A stretch of 64,000 nt of DNA from Microbispora siamensis (GCF_016863095.1 NZ_BOOF01000005.1:62001-126000); one strand, 5' to 3'; numbered from the stretch's first letter, positions 51,031 through 60,296 are shown. Notes: a model not told the origin generated them from the letters alone. Numbers and translations: made by a program.

Positions 51031-51867
51031 ATGTGCCGCTGGCTGGCCTACTGCGGCTCTCCGATCGCTCTGGAGAAACTGCTCTACGAGCCGGAGCACT
51101 CGCTGATCGACCAGAGTCTCCACGCCAGGTACGGCAAGGAGACGGTGAACGGCGACGGGTTCGGCGTCGGCTACTACGGCGACGGCGGCCTGCCGCCCGC
51201 GGTGTTCAAGGACACCAAGCCCGCGTGGGGCGACCGCAACCTCCGCGAACTCGCCCGCCATGTCCGGTCGCCGCTGTTCATGGCGCACGTGCGCGCGTCT
51301 TCCGGAACGGCGATACAACAGACGAACTGCCATCCGTTCAGGTACGGCCCATGGCTGTGGATGCACAACGGCGCGATCTCGGAGTTCGGCCGCGTCAAAC
51401 GGGACCTCGTCATGGCCATCGCCCCGGATCTGTTCCCGGCGATCGAGGGGTCCACGGACTCCGAGGTCATGTTCTACCTGGCGCTCACGTTGGGGCTGCC
51501 GGAGGACCCGCCGGGGGCGGTGGAGCGGATGGCCGGCCTCGTGGAGCGGACAGGGCGGAGACACGACGTGGAGCACCCGCTCCAGATGTCGCTGGCCACG
51601 TCGAACGGCGAGCGGCTGCGGTCCTTCCGCTACTCCAGCGACCGTCGTTCGCGGTCGCTGTTCCACAGCGGGAACACCCAGACTCTCCGGCATCTGCATC
51701 CGGAGGTCTTCGAGTCCGTGGAGCTCTCCGACGACGCCGGGATCGTCGTGTCGGAACCCCTGCGCGACCTGCCCGGCCTGTGGCTGGAGGTTCCGGAGTC
51801 AACGTACACGGTCGTCGAACCCGGCGTCTTCGAGATGCATGCCTTCAGCCCGGCGGCGCCTGAATGA
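51031..51867 (+). CDS. class II glutamine amidotransferase (YafJ-like)
   Basis: A 278-residue N-terminal-nucleophile amidotransferase. Cys2 (MCRWLAYCGSP) is the catalytic residue after Met removal; GDGFGVGYYG, AHVRASSGTAIQQTNCHPF and WMHNGAIS line the glutamine site. Only the glutaminase domain is present, as in YafJ/EgtC-like proteins, so the acceptor reaction is unknown. EgtC (ergothioneine) proteins are about the same size, but no egt genes are adjacent. Start ATG 51031 follows GGGGTCAGGAC. Confidence 0.9.
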   Translation: MCRWLAYCGSPIALEKLLYEPEHSLIDQSLHARYGKETVNGDGFGVGYYGDGGLPPAVFKDTKPAWGDRNLRELARHVRSPLFMAHVRASSGTAIQQTNCHPFRYGPWLWMHNGAISEFGRVKRDLVMAIAPDLFPAIEGSTDSEVMFYLALTLGLPEDPPGAVERMAGLVERTGRRHDVEHPLQMSLATSNGERLRSFRYSSDRRSRSLFHSGNTQTLRHLHPEVFESVELSDDAGIVVSEPLRDLPGLWLEVPESTYTVVEPGVFEMHAFSPAAPE

Positions 51868-52026
51868 GACAGGCGACGGAGAGGAGAGCGGCCGCGCCAT
51901 AGCGGCCCCGCTTCTCCCGCAATCGAGACAGGCGGGGCCGCTCCGCGTTCCGATCGGTTTCCGGGGTGCCCGGCGGCGTGACCGGAGGCGCGTGCCTCGC
52001 TCGTGGCGAGACGAACGCGACGCGCG

Positions 52027-52287
52027 TCAGGCCCGGGACGTCGTGGCGCGGGCCCGGCCGGTCGTCTGGCCGACGGTCTCCCTCTCCCGCTCCTGCTTCT
52101 CCTGCTGGCGAGCGGTCCTGGAGATGTCCTCCAGCTCGTGCGCGGTCTCCTCGAACTCCTGGGCGGCCTCACGGCTCATCCTGCTCACGATCCTGCGGCC
52201 GCGGACGGCCATGTCCTCGTACACCTCGTTGGCCTTGGCCAGGGCGTACGGGCCGACGCCCGCGAGGGCGCAGAACGGCTTGGACAT
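52027..52287 (-). CDS. small coiled-coil protein (HbhA/phasin-like)
   Basis: An 86-residue protein: MSKPFCALAGVGPYALAKAN at the start, then a long charged amphipathic helix (REAAQEFEETAHELEDISRT, QQEKQERERE) and a basic tail. The GVG(P/D)xALxKxxE start followed by a coiled coil recalls heparin-binding hemagglutinin and phasin-like proteins, but the resemblance is weak and short. ATG 52287 has GAGGA 7 nt upstream; longer in-frame starts exist but lack a ribosome site. Function unknown. Confidence 0.65.
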   Translation of the reverse strand: MSKPFCALAGVGPYALAKANEVYEDMAVRGRRIVSRMSREAAQEFEETAHELEDISRTARQQEKQERERETVGQTTGRARATTSRA

Positions 52288-52386
52288 CGTGATCCTCTTG
52301 ACCGGTGTTGTCACTTGGTCACTCTCCATACATATCGGTCTGGCGGCGGCTTCCACCTGTTCCGGTCGGGGGAAAACGGCCCGGCG

Positions 52387-52554
52387 TCAGGAAGGTGGCG
52401 TGCCGAGGGCTTCCATCCCGGACCTGATGTTGTCGGCGGCCTGCTCCGGGCTGATGTCCGCGGCCCTGGAGGCCTTCCGCAGATCCGTCCAGGTGATGTG
52501 GTCGGGATTCCCGTGGTCGTCGTCAGGCTCGCCGCAGCCGCAGCTCAGGCACAT
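52387..52554 (-). CDS. 55-residue cysteine-motif small protein
   Basis: Sequence begins MCLSCGCGEPDDDHGNPDHI and continues TWTDLRKASRAADISPEQAA. The CxxCxC start with His residues suggests zinc or iron binding, and the helix after it is conserved in style among many short actinomycete proteins beginning MCxxCGCG. GGGGGAG precedes ATG 52554 by 8 nt. It is 99 nt upstream of the coiled-coil gene on the same strand. Function unknown. Confidence 0.75.
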   Translation of the reverse strand: MCLSCGCGEPDDDHGNPDHITWTDLRKASRAADISPEQAADNIRSGMEALGTPPS

Positions 52555-52802
52555 CCGGGTGTCTCCCCCCGCTCGGTCTTGTGCAAAACGGCCCCGCCCT
52601 CGGCAGCGGTGCGAGGGCGAGGCTTTCGGGTGTTCCAGGTTCGTCCGTATGCGGTCTTGCCCGGGGACGAGCGCCCGCTCCCCCGTCGGCGAGCGCTCGC
52701 CAGGACCATCCCCGCACCCGTCTCCAGGGACACCGGGCGGGAATGCAAGAGCCGATCAAGAGCAGAGACAGGCGGACAAAAACGTCACCCGCCGGGTCAC
52801 GA

Positions 52803-53798
52803 TCAGCTGGACGGCCTCGCCTTGCTCGGCTGCACGCGCCTCGGCTCTCCGGGCATCTTCGGGTAGTTCGGCGGGTACGGCATGTCGCCCCGGTCGTCGG
52901 CGTCGTACCACTCCAGCAGCGTGCCGATGTCGTGGGCCCGGTCGTCGATCGCCCGCTGCACGTCGCCCAGCTTGGCGAACCGCTCCGGCATCGTCCTGAT
53001 GTCGAAGTCGCGCGGGTCGCAGTCGGCCAGCTCCTCCCACGTCACGGGGGCGGAGACCCGGGCGTCGGGCCGCGCCCGGACCGAGTAGGCGGCCACCACC
53101 GTGCGGTCGCGGGCGTTCTGGTTGTAGTCGATGAAGACCTTCTCCCCCCGCTCCTCCTTCCACCAGGCGCTCGTCGCGAGGTCCGAGCGCCGCTCGACCT
53201 CGCGAGCGAAGGCGATCGCGGCGTAGCGCACCTCGGTGAAGGTCCAGCGGGGCTCGATGCGCACGTTCACGTGGATGCCGCGGCTGCCCGAGGTCTTGGG
53301 GAAGCCCGTCATGCCCAGCTCGCCGAGGATCTCCTTGGCCGTGAAGGCCACCGTACGGGCCTGTTCGAAGGAGGTGCCGGGCTGCGGGTCGATGTCGATG
53401 CGCAGCTCGTCGGGATGGTCCAGGTCGGCGCGGCGGGCGTGCCACGGGTGGAAGTCGATCGTGCCGAGGTTGGCGCACCACGCGATGGCGGCCACCTCGG
53501 TCGGGCAGAACGCGTCGGCGGTGCGCCCGCTGGGGAAGCGCACGGTGACGGTCTCGATCCAGTCGGGATGCCGGGGCATCCGCTTCTGGTAGATCGCCTC
53601 GGTGCCGACGCCGTCGGGGTGCCGCTTGAGGTAGGTCGGCCGCTCCCGCAGGGCGCGCAGCACGCCGTCCCCCACGCTCACGTAGTACTCCACCAGATCG
53701 CGCTTGGTGGCGCCGATCTCCAGGAAGTAGACCTTGTCTGGATTGGTGACCTTGACCGTGCGGCCACCCACCTCTATCTCGATGTACGGCGAAGCCAT
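52803..53798 (-). CDS. LigD-type NHEJ polymerase/primase domain protein
   Basis: A 331-residue stand-alone polymerase domain of the LigD family (archaeo-eukaryotic primase fold). Catalytic acids are in LRIDIDPQPGTSFEQ; other signatures are VTNPDKVYFLEIGATKRDLVEYY, YLKRHPDGVG, KTSGSRGIHVNVRI and VFIDYNQNARDRTVVAAYSVR, each in outline. It adds nucleotides, often ribonucleotides, during end joining or gap repair. ATG 53798 is used. Its expected partners are Ku and an ATP-dependent ligase; ligC lies at 47885. Confidence 0.93.
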   Translation of the reverse strand: MASPYIEIEVGGRTVKVTNPDKVYFLEIGATKRDLVEYYVSVGDGVLRALRERPTYLKRHPDGVGTEAIYQKRMPRHPDWIETVTVRFPSGRTADAFCPTEVAAIAWCANLGTIDFHPWHARRADLDHPDELRIDIDPQPGTSFEQARTVAFTAKEILGELGMTGFPKTSGSRGIHVNVRIEPRWTFTEVRYAAIAFAREVERRSDLATSAWWKEERGEKVFIDYNQNARDRTVVAAYSVRARPDARVSAPVTWEELADCDPRDFDIRTMPERFAKLGDVQRAIDDRAHDIGTLLEWYDADDRGDMPYPPNYPKMPGEPRRVQPSKARPSS

Positions 53799-54210
53799 GC
53801 ACGTGACCCTACCCAGGGAGGAGGGGGTCCGTCCCGGGCTGCCGACGGCGGCCGGACCGGGCGCTCCCACGGCCGCGCTCTTCCGGCGCAGGCTCGTGGT
53901 CGCGTACGGCGCGCTCGCGTTCGGACGGCGCCGCACGCGACGGGACGGACCACACGGCCGCCCGCGGGCGGCCTCCTCTCACCGTCCGGCGGCGTCCAGC
54001 ACGGGTCGGGTGCTTCGCCGCCCTGACGGCGGTGCGGGTGACCGCCCCCGCGCGGGTGACGGCGATCAACCCCCTCGTCTGTGAAGACGCAGGCGGACCC
54101 GGGAAAGGATGCCTCGACCCGCGAACACGTGCAGGGAAGATCCCGGGCGTCCGTGGAGTTCCTCACTTCGTAATCCCCGCGAGGGGCCGCCGAAGGCAGG
54201 GTGGTGAGCC
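53799..54210. other. 412-bp region between the polymerase-domain gene and msrB
   Basis: No supportable gene on either strand; short open frames here are Arg/Pro-rich and look like GC artefacts. Part of it (about 54020-54120) has GGGTGAC repeats and could be structured 5' leader RNA of msrB, but I could not match it to a known riboswitch. The msrB ribosome site (GGTGGTGAG) is at its end. Confidence 0.5.
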
Positions 54211-54612
54211 ATGGAGAAGGTCATCAAGAGCGACGCCGAGTGGCGCGAGCAGCTTTCCCCCGAGGAGTACCGGGTCCTCCGGCAGGCGGGGACCGAGCGC
54301 CCGTTCAGCGGCGAGTACGTGGACACCAAGACCGTCGGGGTCTACTCCTGCCGCGCCTGCGGGGCGGAGCTGTTCCGGTCGGAAACCAAGTTCGAGTCGC
54401 ACTGCGGCTGGCCGTCGTTCTACGAGCCGTCCGAGTCCGACGCCGTGACGCTGCACGAGGACGACTCACTCGGCATGCGCCGGGTGGAGGTCCGCTGCGC
54501 GCGCTGCGACTCGCACCTCGGGCACGTGTTCCACGGCGAGGGCTACCCCACGCCGACCGACGACCGGTACTGCATCAACTCCGTCTGCCTGACCCTGCGG
54601 CCGGCCGGGTGA
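54211..54612 (+). CDS. msrB: peptide methionine-(R)-S-oxide reductase
   Basis: A 133-residue MsrB that repairs R-methionine sulfoxide in proteins. The catalytic Cys is Cys121 (YCINSVC), and the structural zinc is held by Cys47, Cys50, Cys96 and Cys99. Landmarks are CGWPSFYEP and [17 protein letters not shown]. It is of full family length. It converges with the lysine-rich membrane protein gene, stop codons almost touching. Confidence 0.97.
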   Translation: MEKVIKSDAEWREQLSPEEYRVLRQAGTERPFSGEYVDTKTVGVYSCRACGAELFRSETKFESHCGWPSFYEPSESDAVTLHEDDSLGMRRVEVRCARCDSHLGHVFHGEGYPTPTDDRYCINSVCLTLRPAG

Positions 54613-54615
54613 CGC

Positions 54616-55212
54616 CTACTTCTTCGGCTTGGGGTAGGTGACCCGGCAGTCGTCGTCGTCCGGGCCGAGGACGTTGGCGAGGACGGGGTTGCCGTTCTCG
54701 CCGAACCTGGACTGGACGAACACCACGGGGTTGGCCTCCCCCCGCTCGGCCAGGTACTCCAGGCCGCGCTTGCACAGCGTGATCGCGGCCTTGGAGTTGT
54801 CGGCGTTCTCGGGGAGGTTCGTGTAGATGCGCAGGTAGCGGCCGGTGGTGCGGATGTCCTTGACCCGCTTGGCGGTCTTGTCGTTCCACCTGCTGCGGAA
54901 GTAGGCCTCCGCCGTGATGTCGGTGTACTTCGACGGTCCCGACGCCTTCTTCTCGGCCGACTTCTTGTCCCGCTTCTTGGTCGCCTTCTTGTCGGTGTCG
55001 ACGCTGGCGACGGTCAGCTCGCCGGCCGGGGAGGCCTGCGGCGCGGGCGCGGCGACCACGTGGCCGGGGGCCGCGTCGGAACGCGACAGCGGCCAGGCGA
55101 TCGCGACGGCTCCGACGGCGAAGGCGGCCACCCCGATGGACACCTCGACGACGTGCGAACGGGCCCGCCTCTTACGGCGGCGCCCCCTGGAACGTGCCAG
55201 CCCGCTTGCCAC
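54616..55212 (-). CDS. uncharacterised single-pass membrane protein
   Basis: A 198-residue protein I do not recognise by name. A very basic N-terminus (GRRRKRRARS) precedes one membrane helix (about 22-43), then an Ala/Pro segment, a Lys-rich stretch (DKKATKKRDKKSAEKKA) and a ~100-residue outer domain with a hydrophobic core (YLRIYTNLPENADNSKAAITL ... VVFVQSRFGENGNPVLA, in outline). By topology it is outside the cell with the basic end in. It is divergent from the damaged histidine kinase. Confidence 0.75.
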   Translation of the reverse strand: MASGLARSRGRRRKRRARSHVVEVSIGVAAFAVGAVAIAWPLSRSDAAPGHVVAAPAPQASPAGELTVASVDTDKKATKKRDKKSAEKKASGPSKYTDITAEAYFRSRWNDKTAKRVKDIRTTGRYLRIYTNLPENADNSKAAITLCKRGLEYLAERGEANPVVFVQSRFGENGNPVLANVLGPDDDDCRVTYPKPKK

Positions 55213-55306
55213 TCTGCCTCACATCAACGTCGATCCTTCGTCACAGTATGGCAAAGACTTCGAGGCGCCAAGACCGTTTCCGACGCTTCGCGCAAGATCC
55301 GCCACA

Positions 55307-56446
55307 ATGTCCCTTCTGAACGGCTCCTGTCCCTCGCCTGCTGCCCGGTGCCGGCGTGCCGTTCATCCTGGCCCTGCCGGCCTGCGTCGGCGTGGCGATG
55401 CTCCGCCACGACCTGTACGGGGCGTGGCGGTCGTGGTCGAGCCGCTGCACCGCTGGCTGCGCCGGGCCTCCGGTCGCATCCTGTACGGCGGCGGAGCCGA
55501 CCCCGAGGCCGTCCACGCCCGGCTGGGCGCCCGCCTGGCCGCGACCTCGGAGCCCGGGGAGATCCTCGCCGCCGCCGCCGTCGCCGACGCCGTGGCCGAG
55601 GCGACCCGGGCCCCCTACGTACGGGCCGAGCTGGGCGCGCCCGGCGAGCCGCTGAGGGTCGTCGAGCGGGGAACACCCGCCCCGCTCGCCGTGTCGGTGC
55701 CGCTGCGCTTCCAGGACGAGGTCCTCGGCGCCCTCGGGTCGTCGGGAGGCGACGCTCGGGTGCTCACCCCGCTCGCGTCGCACGCCGGGGCCGCGCTCGC
55801 CGCCGCCCACCGCGCCGCAGCGCTGCAGCGCTCGCGGACGCTGCTGGTCACGGCGAGGGAGGAGGAGCGGCGGCGGATCAGCAGGGACCTGCACGACGGG
55901 CTGGGCGCCTTCCTCGCGGGCATCGGCTTCACGGTGGACGCCGCGGGCAACGCGCTGAAGGCCGACCCGGAACGGGCGCGCAGCCTGCTGACCCAGATCA
56001 CGGCCCAGGTGGCCGAGGCGGGGGCGGGCGTACGCCGCCTGGTGCGGGGACTGCGGCCGCCCGAGCTGGCCCAGCTCGGCCTGGCCGGGGCCGTCGAGCA
56101 CACCGCCGCGACGTTGGGCGACGGCGGGGTCGAGATCGAGATCACGGCCGCGGACGTGAGCGGCCTGCCGGCCGCCGTGGAGGTCACGGCCTACCTGGTG
56201 GCCCGCGAGGCGCTGACGAACGCGGTGTGCCACGGCGGCCCCCGCCGCTGCGCCGTACGGCTGGGCCGGGTCGCGGGCGGGTTCGAGCTGAGCGTGAGCG
56301 ACGACGGGCGGGGGCTCGGGCCGGAGGCCGTCCCGGGAGTTGGGCTGACCTCGATGCGGGAGCGGGTGGAGGAACTGGACGGAAAGCTGACGATCGACGC
56401 CGCTTTCGGCGGCGGAACGGTGGTGACCGCATGGATTCCCCTGTGA
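55307..56446 (+). CDS. NarL-type sensor histidine kinase, damaged N-terminus
   Basis: The intact kinase core is here: a GAF-like part (about 50-150), the H-box ISRDLHDGLGAFLAGIGF, HisKA_3 dimerisation helices, and an HATPase_c with REALTNAVCHGG (N-box) and SDDGRGLG (G-box). The usual membrane sensor is missing. A scrap of it, PFILALPACVGVAMLRHDLYG, lies at 55356-55420 in another frame behind a stop (TGA 55317), and the kinase frame resumes at VAVVVEPLHRWLRRASGR. The start at ATG 55307 is a guess. It either works as a soluble kinase or is decaying. Confidence 0.7.
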   Translation: MSLLNGSCPSPAARCRRAVHPGPAGLRRRGDAPPRPVRGVAVVVEPLHRWLRRASGRILYGGGADPEAVHARLGARLAATSEPGEILAAAAVADAVAEATRAPYVRAELGAPGEPLRVVERGTPAPLAVSVPLRFQDEVLGALGSSGGDARVLTPLASHAGAALAAAHRAAALQRSRTLLVTAREEERRRISRDLHDGLGAFLAGIGFTVDAAGNALKADPERARSLLTQITAQVAEAGAGVRRLVRGLRPPELAQLGLAGAVEHTAATLGDGGVEIEITAADVSGLPAAVEVTAYLVAREALTNAVCHGGPRRCAVRLGRVAGGFELSVSDDGRGLGPEAVPGVGLTSMRERVEELDGKLTIDAAFGGGTVVTAWIPL

Positions 56447-57084
56447 TCAGGCTGCTCGTCGTCGACGATCACCCGGTGGTGCGCGACGGTCTCGGGGCGC
56501 TGATGTCGACCGTGGAGGGCATCGAGGTCGTCGCGGTGGCCGAGGACGGCCTGCGGGCGCTCGCGGCCGTCCGCGAGCACTCCCCCGACGTCGTGCTGAT
56601 GGACATCTCGATGCCGAACATGGACGGCGTCGAGGCGACCCGCCGGCTGTCGGCGGGACCCCGGCCGCCGAGCGTGGTCATGCTCACGATGTCGGACGAC
56701 GACCTGTCGCTGCTGGCGGCCGTCCGCGCGGGGGCCAGGGGCTACCTGCTGAAGAACGCGGCCCAGGACGACGTGGTCGCCGCGGTGCGCGCGGCGGCCC
56801 GGGGGCAGGCCGTCTTCGGGACCGGCGCGGCCGAGGCCGTGATCAAGCTGCTGCACGCGCCGCCCCGCGTCTCCCCGCGGCCGTTCCCCGCGCTCACCGA
56901 CCGGGAGTACGAGATCCTCGAACTCGTCGCGTCGGGCCTCGGCAACCAGGCGATCGCGGCCCGCCTGGGCGTCAGCCCGAAGACCGTGGCCAACGCCGTC
57001 TCCGGCGTCCTCGTCAAGCTCGGCGTACGCGACCGGGCGGAGGCGGTCGCCGCCGCCCGCGCGGCGGGACTCGCCGCGGGCTGA
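56443..57084 (+). CDS. NarL/LuxR-type response regulator
   Basis: A 213-residue regulator. The receiver (about 1-120) has the acidic pair in LLVVDDHPVVRDG, the phosphoacceptor Asp in VVLMDISMPNMDG and the Lys in YLLKNAAQDD; the LuxR-type HTH (about 145-205) reads LTDREYEILELVASGLGNQAIAARLGVSPKTVANAVS in outline. GTG 56443 overlaps the kinase stop by 4 nt; ATG 56431 is an alternative. It is intact although the partner kinase is damaged. Confidence 0.93.
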   Translation: MIRLLVVDDHPVVRDGLGALMSTVEGIEVVAVAEDGLRALAAVREHSPDVVLMDISMPNMDGVEATRRLSAGPRPPSVVMLTMSDDDLSLLAAVRAGARGYLLKNAAQDDVVAAVRAAARGQAVFGTGAAEAVIKLLHAPPRVSPRPFPALTDREYEILELVASGLGNQAIAARLGVSPKTVANAVSGVLVKLGVRDRAEAVAAARAAGLAAG

Positions 57085-57212
57085 GCCCGTCCGGGCGTCC
57101 CGAGGGTCTGGGAGGCGTTCCCGGGCCCGCGGGAACATCGGCTCCTCCTGCCGGGATCGTCGCGGCCCGAATCTGGACGGGCAACGACAGCGCCCTCCCG
57201 AGGAGAACAGTC

Positions 57213-57830
57213 ATGGACGCCACCGCGTCGCCCCGCGCTTCCACCACCCCCACCGCGCCGGACGATCGTTCCGTCGCCGGCCGTACCCCTGACGATCGGG
57301 CCACGGGCACGGGCGCCCGGCCCGTCGCCGCGGCGGCGGCGCTGACGCTCGGCGTGGCGCAGATCCTGCACACGCAGACGGTGCCGTTCGCCTCCGTGGG
57401 CGACTACGTCTGCGAGGGCGCGTACGCCCTCTATCTGACGGCGGCGGTCGCGGCCGTCCTGACCCTGCGCCGGGTCCACGGTCACGCCCCGGGCTGGGGA
57501 CGGATCGGCGACGCCGGGGCCCTGCTGTACGGCCTCGGCCACGCGGTCGTCGCGATCCCGGTGACCGCCACCTTCGTCCTCGCCACGAACCCGCCGGACC
57601 CGCTCGGCGCGCTGTACGCGCCGGGGATCGTGCTGTGGCTGGCCGGCCTGGTCCCGCTGGCGATCGCGGCCTTCCGCTCCGCTGTGGTTCCCCGCCCCGT
57701 CGCCGTCGCCCTCCCCGCGACGCTGCCGCTGACGATGGCGCTCGGCGCGGCGGGCCCCCTGGTCGAGGCCCTGACCTGGGCGGTCCTGGGGTGGTCGGTC
57801 GTCAGGGCAGCGCGGCGACGAGCTCGCTGA
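57213..57830 (+). CDS. uncharacterised multi-pass membrane protein
   Basis: A 205-residue protein with a ~40-residue Thr/Pro/Ala-rich start and five or six hydrophobic segments (about 45-65, 75-95, 105-130, 140-160, 168-198). I recognise no motif. ATG 57213 follows GAGGAGAA. Its 3' end overlaps the convergent chdC gene by 29 nt. Its neighbours do not suggest a role. Confidence 0.75.
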   Translation: MDATASPRASTTPTAPDDRSVAGRTPDDRATGTGARPVAAAAALTLGVAQILHTQTVPFASVGDYVCEGAYALYLTAAVAAVLTLRRVHGHAPGWGRIGDAGALLYGLGHAVVAIPVTATFVLATNPPDPLGALYAPGIVLWLAGLVPLAIAAFRSAVVPRPVAVALPATLPLTMALGAAGPLVEALTWAVLGWSVVRAARRRAR

Positions 57831-58503
57831 CCGGCTTGCGGGTGCCGGTGTAGAAGGGGATCTCGATCCTGGTGTGCCGCCGCGCCTCGGCTCCGCGCAG
57901 GTGGCGCATCAGGTCGACGATGCGGTGCAGCTCGTCGGCTTCGAAGGCCAGCATCCACTCGTAGTCGTTGAGCGCGAAGCAGGCGACCGTGTTCGACCGC
58001 ACGTCGGGGTAGTCGCGGGCCATCTTGCCGTGCTCGGCGAGCATCCTGCGCCGCTCGGAGTCCTCCAGCAGGTACCACTCCAGGGACCGTACGAAGGGGT
58101 AGACGCAGACGAAGCCCCTGGGCTCCTCCTCGGCGAGAAAGGCCGGGATGTGGGACTTGTTGAACTCGGCCGGGCGGTGCAGGGCCATGGCCGACCAGAC
58201 CGGCTCGCTCGCGCGCCCGAGGGCGGTGCGGCGAAAGCGGGTGTAGGTCTCCTGCAGGTCCTCGGGCGAGGGGGCGTGCCACCAGAACATGAAGTCGGCG
58301 TCGGCGCGGAACCCGGCGACGTCGTAGCAGCCTCGGGTCGTCACGTCCTTGCCGGCCACCTGCGCGAGCAGTTCCTCGACCTCGTCGGCCACGCCCTCGC
58401 GGGCGGCGGGAAGCTGGTCGCGCAGCCGGAAGACCGACCACATGGTGTATCGGATGACCAGGTTGAGATCGCGTGCCTTGGGCCGCGGGGCAGGCTCCGT
58501 CAT
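57802..58503 (-). CDS. chdC: coproheme decarboxylase ChdC (HemQ)
   Basis: A 233-residue chlorite-dismutase-fold enzyme that converts Fe-coproporphyrin III to heme b with peroxide, the last step of the coproporphyrin pathway. Landmarks are [52 protein letters not shown] (the Tyr of VYPF fits the radical Tyr) and [15 protein letters not shown], each in outline. It lies downstream of cgoX on the same strand (86 bp gap). Confidence 0.96.
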   Translation of the reverse strand: MTEPAPRPKARDLNLVIRYTMWSVFRLRDQLPAAREGVADEVEELLAQVAGKDVTTRGCYDVAGFRADADFMFWWHAPSPEDLQETYTRFRRTALGRASEPVWSAMALHRPAEFNKSHIPAFLAEEEPRGFVCVYPFVRSLEWYLLEDSERRRMLAEHGKMARDYPDVRSNTVACFALNDYEWMLAFEADELHRIVDLMRHLRGAEARRHTRIEIPFYTGTRKPVSELVAALP

Positions 58504-58589
58504 GCCTCCATTCTGCCGGTAGGAGGCGGTGGTCCGGCCGCCGGGTGCCGCCGATCAGGCGCACCGGCGGCCGGCGCCCACGCGGCCGG

Positions 58590-60020
58590 TCAGGCTTCGG
58601 AGGCCGGCGCGCCGTGGGCGTCCCGCAGGTGCTCGATGACGAGCTTGGCGGCGGTGCGGGCGGTCGCGACGCAGGCCGGGATGCCGACTCCCTCGTACGC
58701 GGCGCCGCAGACGGCGAGGCCGGGCTGCCCGGCGATCGCGGCGCGCACGCGGGCGATCCGGTCGAGGTGGCCCACGTCGTACTGCGGGAGCGAACCGCCC
58801 CAGCGGGTCACCCGGGTGTCGAGCGGCAGGCCCCGCACGCCCATGATCTCGGCCATCTCGTTCATGGCCAGGGCGGTCAGCTCGGCGTCGTCGCGCTGGA
58901 GCACGAGTTCCTCGCCCAGGCGGCCGAGCGAGCACCGCACGATCACGACGTTGCGGTCGGCCTCGGCCAGGTGGGGCCACTTGACGCTGCTGAACGTCGC
59001 GGCCTTGACCGGCCTGCCCTCGACCGGCGGCACGAGGTAGCCGCTGCCCTCCGGCGGCTCGGGGAAGGCCGTCCTGGGGTAGGCGAGGGTGACGATCGCC
59101 ATGCTGGCGTACTCGATCCCGGCCAGTTCGGCCGCCGCCCTGGGCACCTCGCGCCCGAGCAGGCGGGAGGCGGGCCGCGCGGGGACCGCCAGGACGACGG
59201 CGTCGGCGTCGATCGTCTCCTCGTCCCTGGTGGGACCGGTGACCAGCCGCCAGCCGTCCGACGTGCGGATCAGGTCGCGCACGGTGACGCCGGTGCGGAT
59301 CTGCGCGCCGGATTCCTTCGCCACCGCCTCGGGCAGCGCGCCCAGGCCGGTCCTGAGCGTGGTGAAGACCGGCCCGGCGTCCGCGGGGGCCTCCGCGGTG
59401 ATGCTCCTGGCCGCCTGCAGCAGCGACCGCTCGGTGCGGGCGACGGCGGCGATCCGCGGCATGGTGGCGTCCAGCGACAGCATGTCGGCCCGGCCCGCGT
59501 ACACGCCGCCGAGCAGCGGCTCGACCAGCCGATCGACGACCTCGCTCCCCATCCGGGCCCGGATGTACGCCGCGACGGAGACGTCGCCGGTCACGAGCGT
59601 AGGCGGCAGGAACTGGTCGAGCGGCACCCGGGCGAGGCCGCCCGGCGACAGGATGCCCGAGCGCGCGAGGGCGACCACGTCCGAGGGGACGCCCATGACC
59701 TGCTGCCGGGGCAGCGGGCGCAGCGACCCGCGCGACAGGACGGCGGCCCGGGTCGTGCCGGGGTCCACCAGGTCGTCTCCGAGGCCGGCCAGCCGGGCCA
59801 GTTCCTTGCCCTCCGGCCGCCGCGCAAGCATCGACTCGGCGCCCGCGTCGACCTCCACTCCCGCCACCTGCGAGGCGTACAGCTTGCCGCCGACTCTCGA
59901 CGCCGCCTCCAGCACTGTGATCCGCAGGCCGGCGTCGGCCCGGTTCAGGTACAGCGCCGCGGCCAGACCCGCGATGCCCCCGCCGACGACGACCACATGA
60001 CGACCCGCAATCCCGTCCAT
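58590..60020 (-). CDS. cgoX: coproporphyrinogen III oxidase CgoX (HemY type)
   Basis: A 476-residue FAD oxidase of heme synthesis. The N-terminal dinucleotide motif is VVVVGGGIAGLAAALYLN, and the C-terminal FAD block is AVCGAAYEGVGIPACVATARTAA (given in outline). In actinomycetes this HemY-type enzyme acts on coproporphyrinogen III, consistent with the adjacent chdC. hemE or cpfC are not in the window. ATG 60020. It is divergent from the ROK regulator; the shared upstream region carries two dyads. Confidence 0.95.
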   Translation of the reverse strand: MDGIAGRHVVVVGGGIAGLAAALYLNRADAGLRITVLEAASRVGGKLYASQVAGVEVDAGAESMLARRPEGKELARLAGLGDDLVDPGTTRAAVLSRGSLRPLPRQQVMGVPSDVVALARSGILSPGGLARVPLDQFLPPTLVTGDVSVAAYIRARMGSEVVDRLVEPLLGGVYAGRADMLSLDATMPRIAAVARTERSLLQAARSITAEAPADAGPVFTTLRTGLGALPEAVAKESGAQIRTGVTVRDLIRTSDGWRLVTGPTRDEETIDADAVVLAVPARPASRLLGREVPRAAAELAGIEYASMAIVTLAYPRTAFPEPPEGSGYLVPPVEGRPVKAATFSSVKWPHLAEADRNVVIVRCSLGRLGEELVLQRDDAELTALAMNEMAEIMGVRGLPLDTRVTRWGGSLPQYDVGHLDRIARVRAAIAGQPGLAVCGAAYEGVGIPACVATARTAAKLVIEHLRDAHGAPASEA

Positions 60021-60174
60021 GGGGAAAAGCTACCGGCCCGTACGCCCGGGTCCCGCACCGGCGCGGGGCGTGTCCGCCGCGAAGCGGGGAACCTCGCCGC
60101 CACCGAGGGAGCACGGATCGTCACGCATCGGAACACTGCTCAACAAAGCCGTCAGGAACGCAAGATTCTCAGAA

Positions 60175-60254
60175 ACTTTTCACCTGTAGGGCAAAAAGTA
60201 AGGGTTCGCTGTAATAAAGTTGTTGTAGTCAGAGCAGAAGTACAGTCACTTCTG
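60175..60254. promoter_or_regulatory. two dyads in the AT-rich cgoX-ROK intergenic region
   Basis: ACTTTT-N13-AAAAGT (60175-60199) and CAGAAGT-N6-ACTTCTG (60235-60254, perfect 7+7) lie in an AT-richer stretch (60140-60260) that stands out from its surroundings. The second dyad is 43 bp before the ROK regulator start and is a good autoregulatory operator candidate. Confidence 0.6.
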
Positions 60255-60296
60255 GCACGCACCCGATTCCCCGACCAGAAGAGCGGCGTGAAGCGA

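Noticed and set aside
54020-54130. Possible c-di-AMP or other riboswitch before msrB (GGGTGAC repeats, GGACCCGGGAAAGGATG)
   Set aside because: The conserved core elements of known classes could not be laid out in order; only suggestive GC-rich fragments are present. A covariance-model scan would decide.
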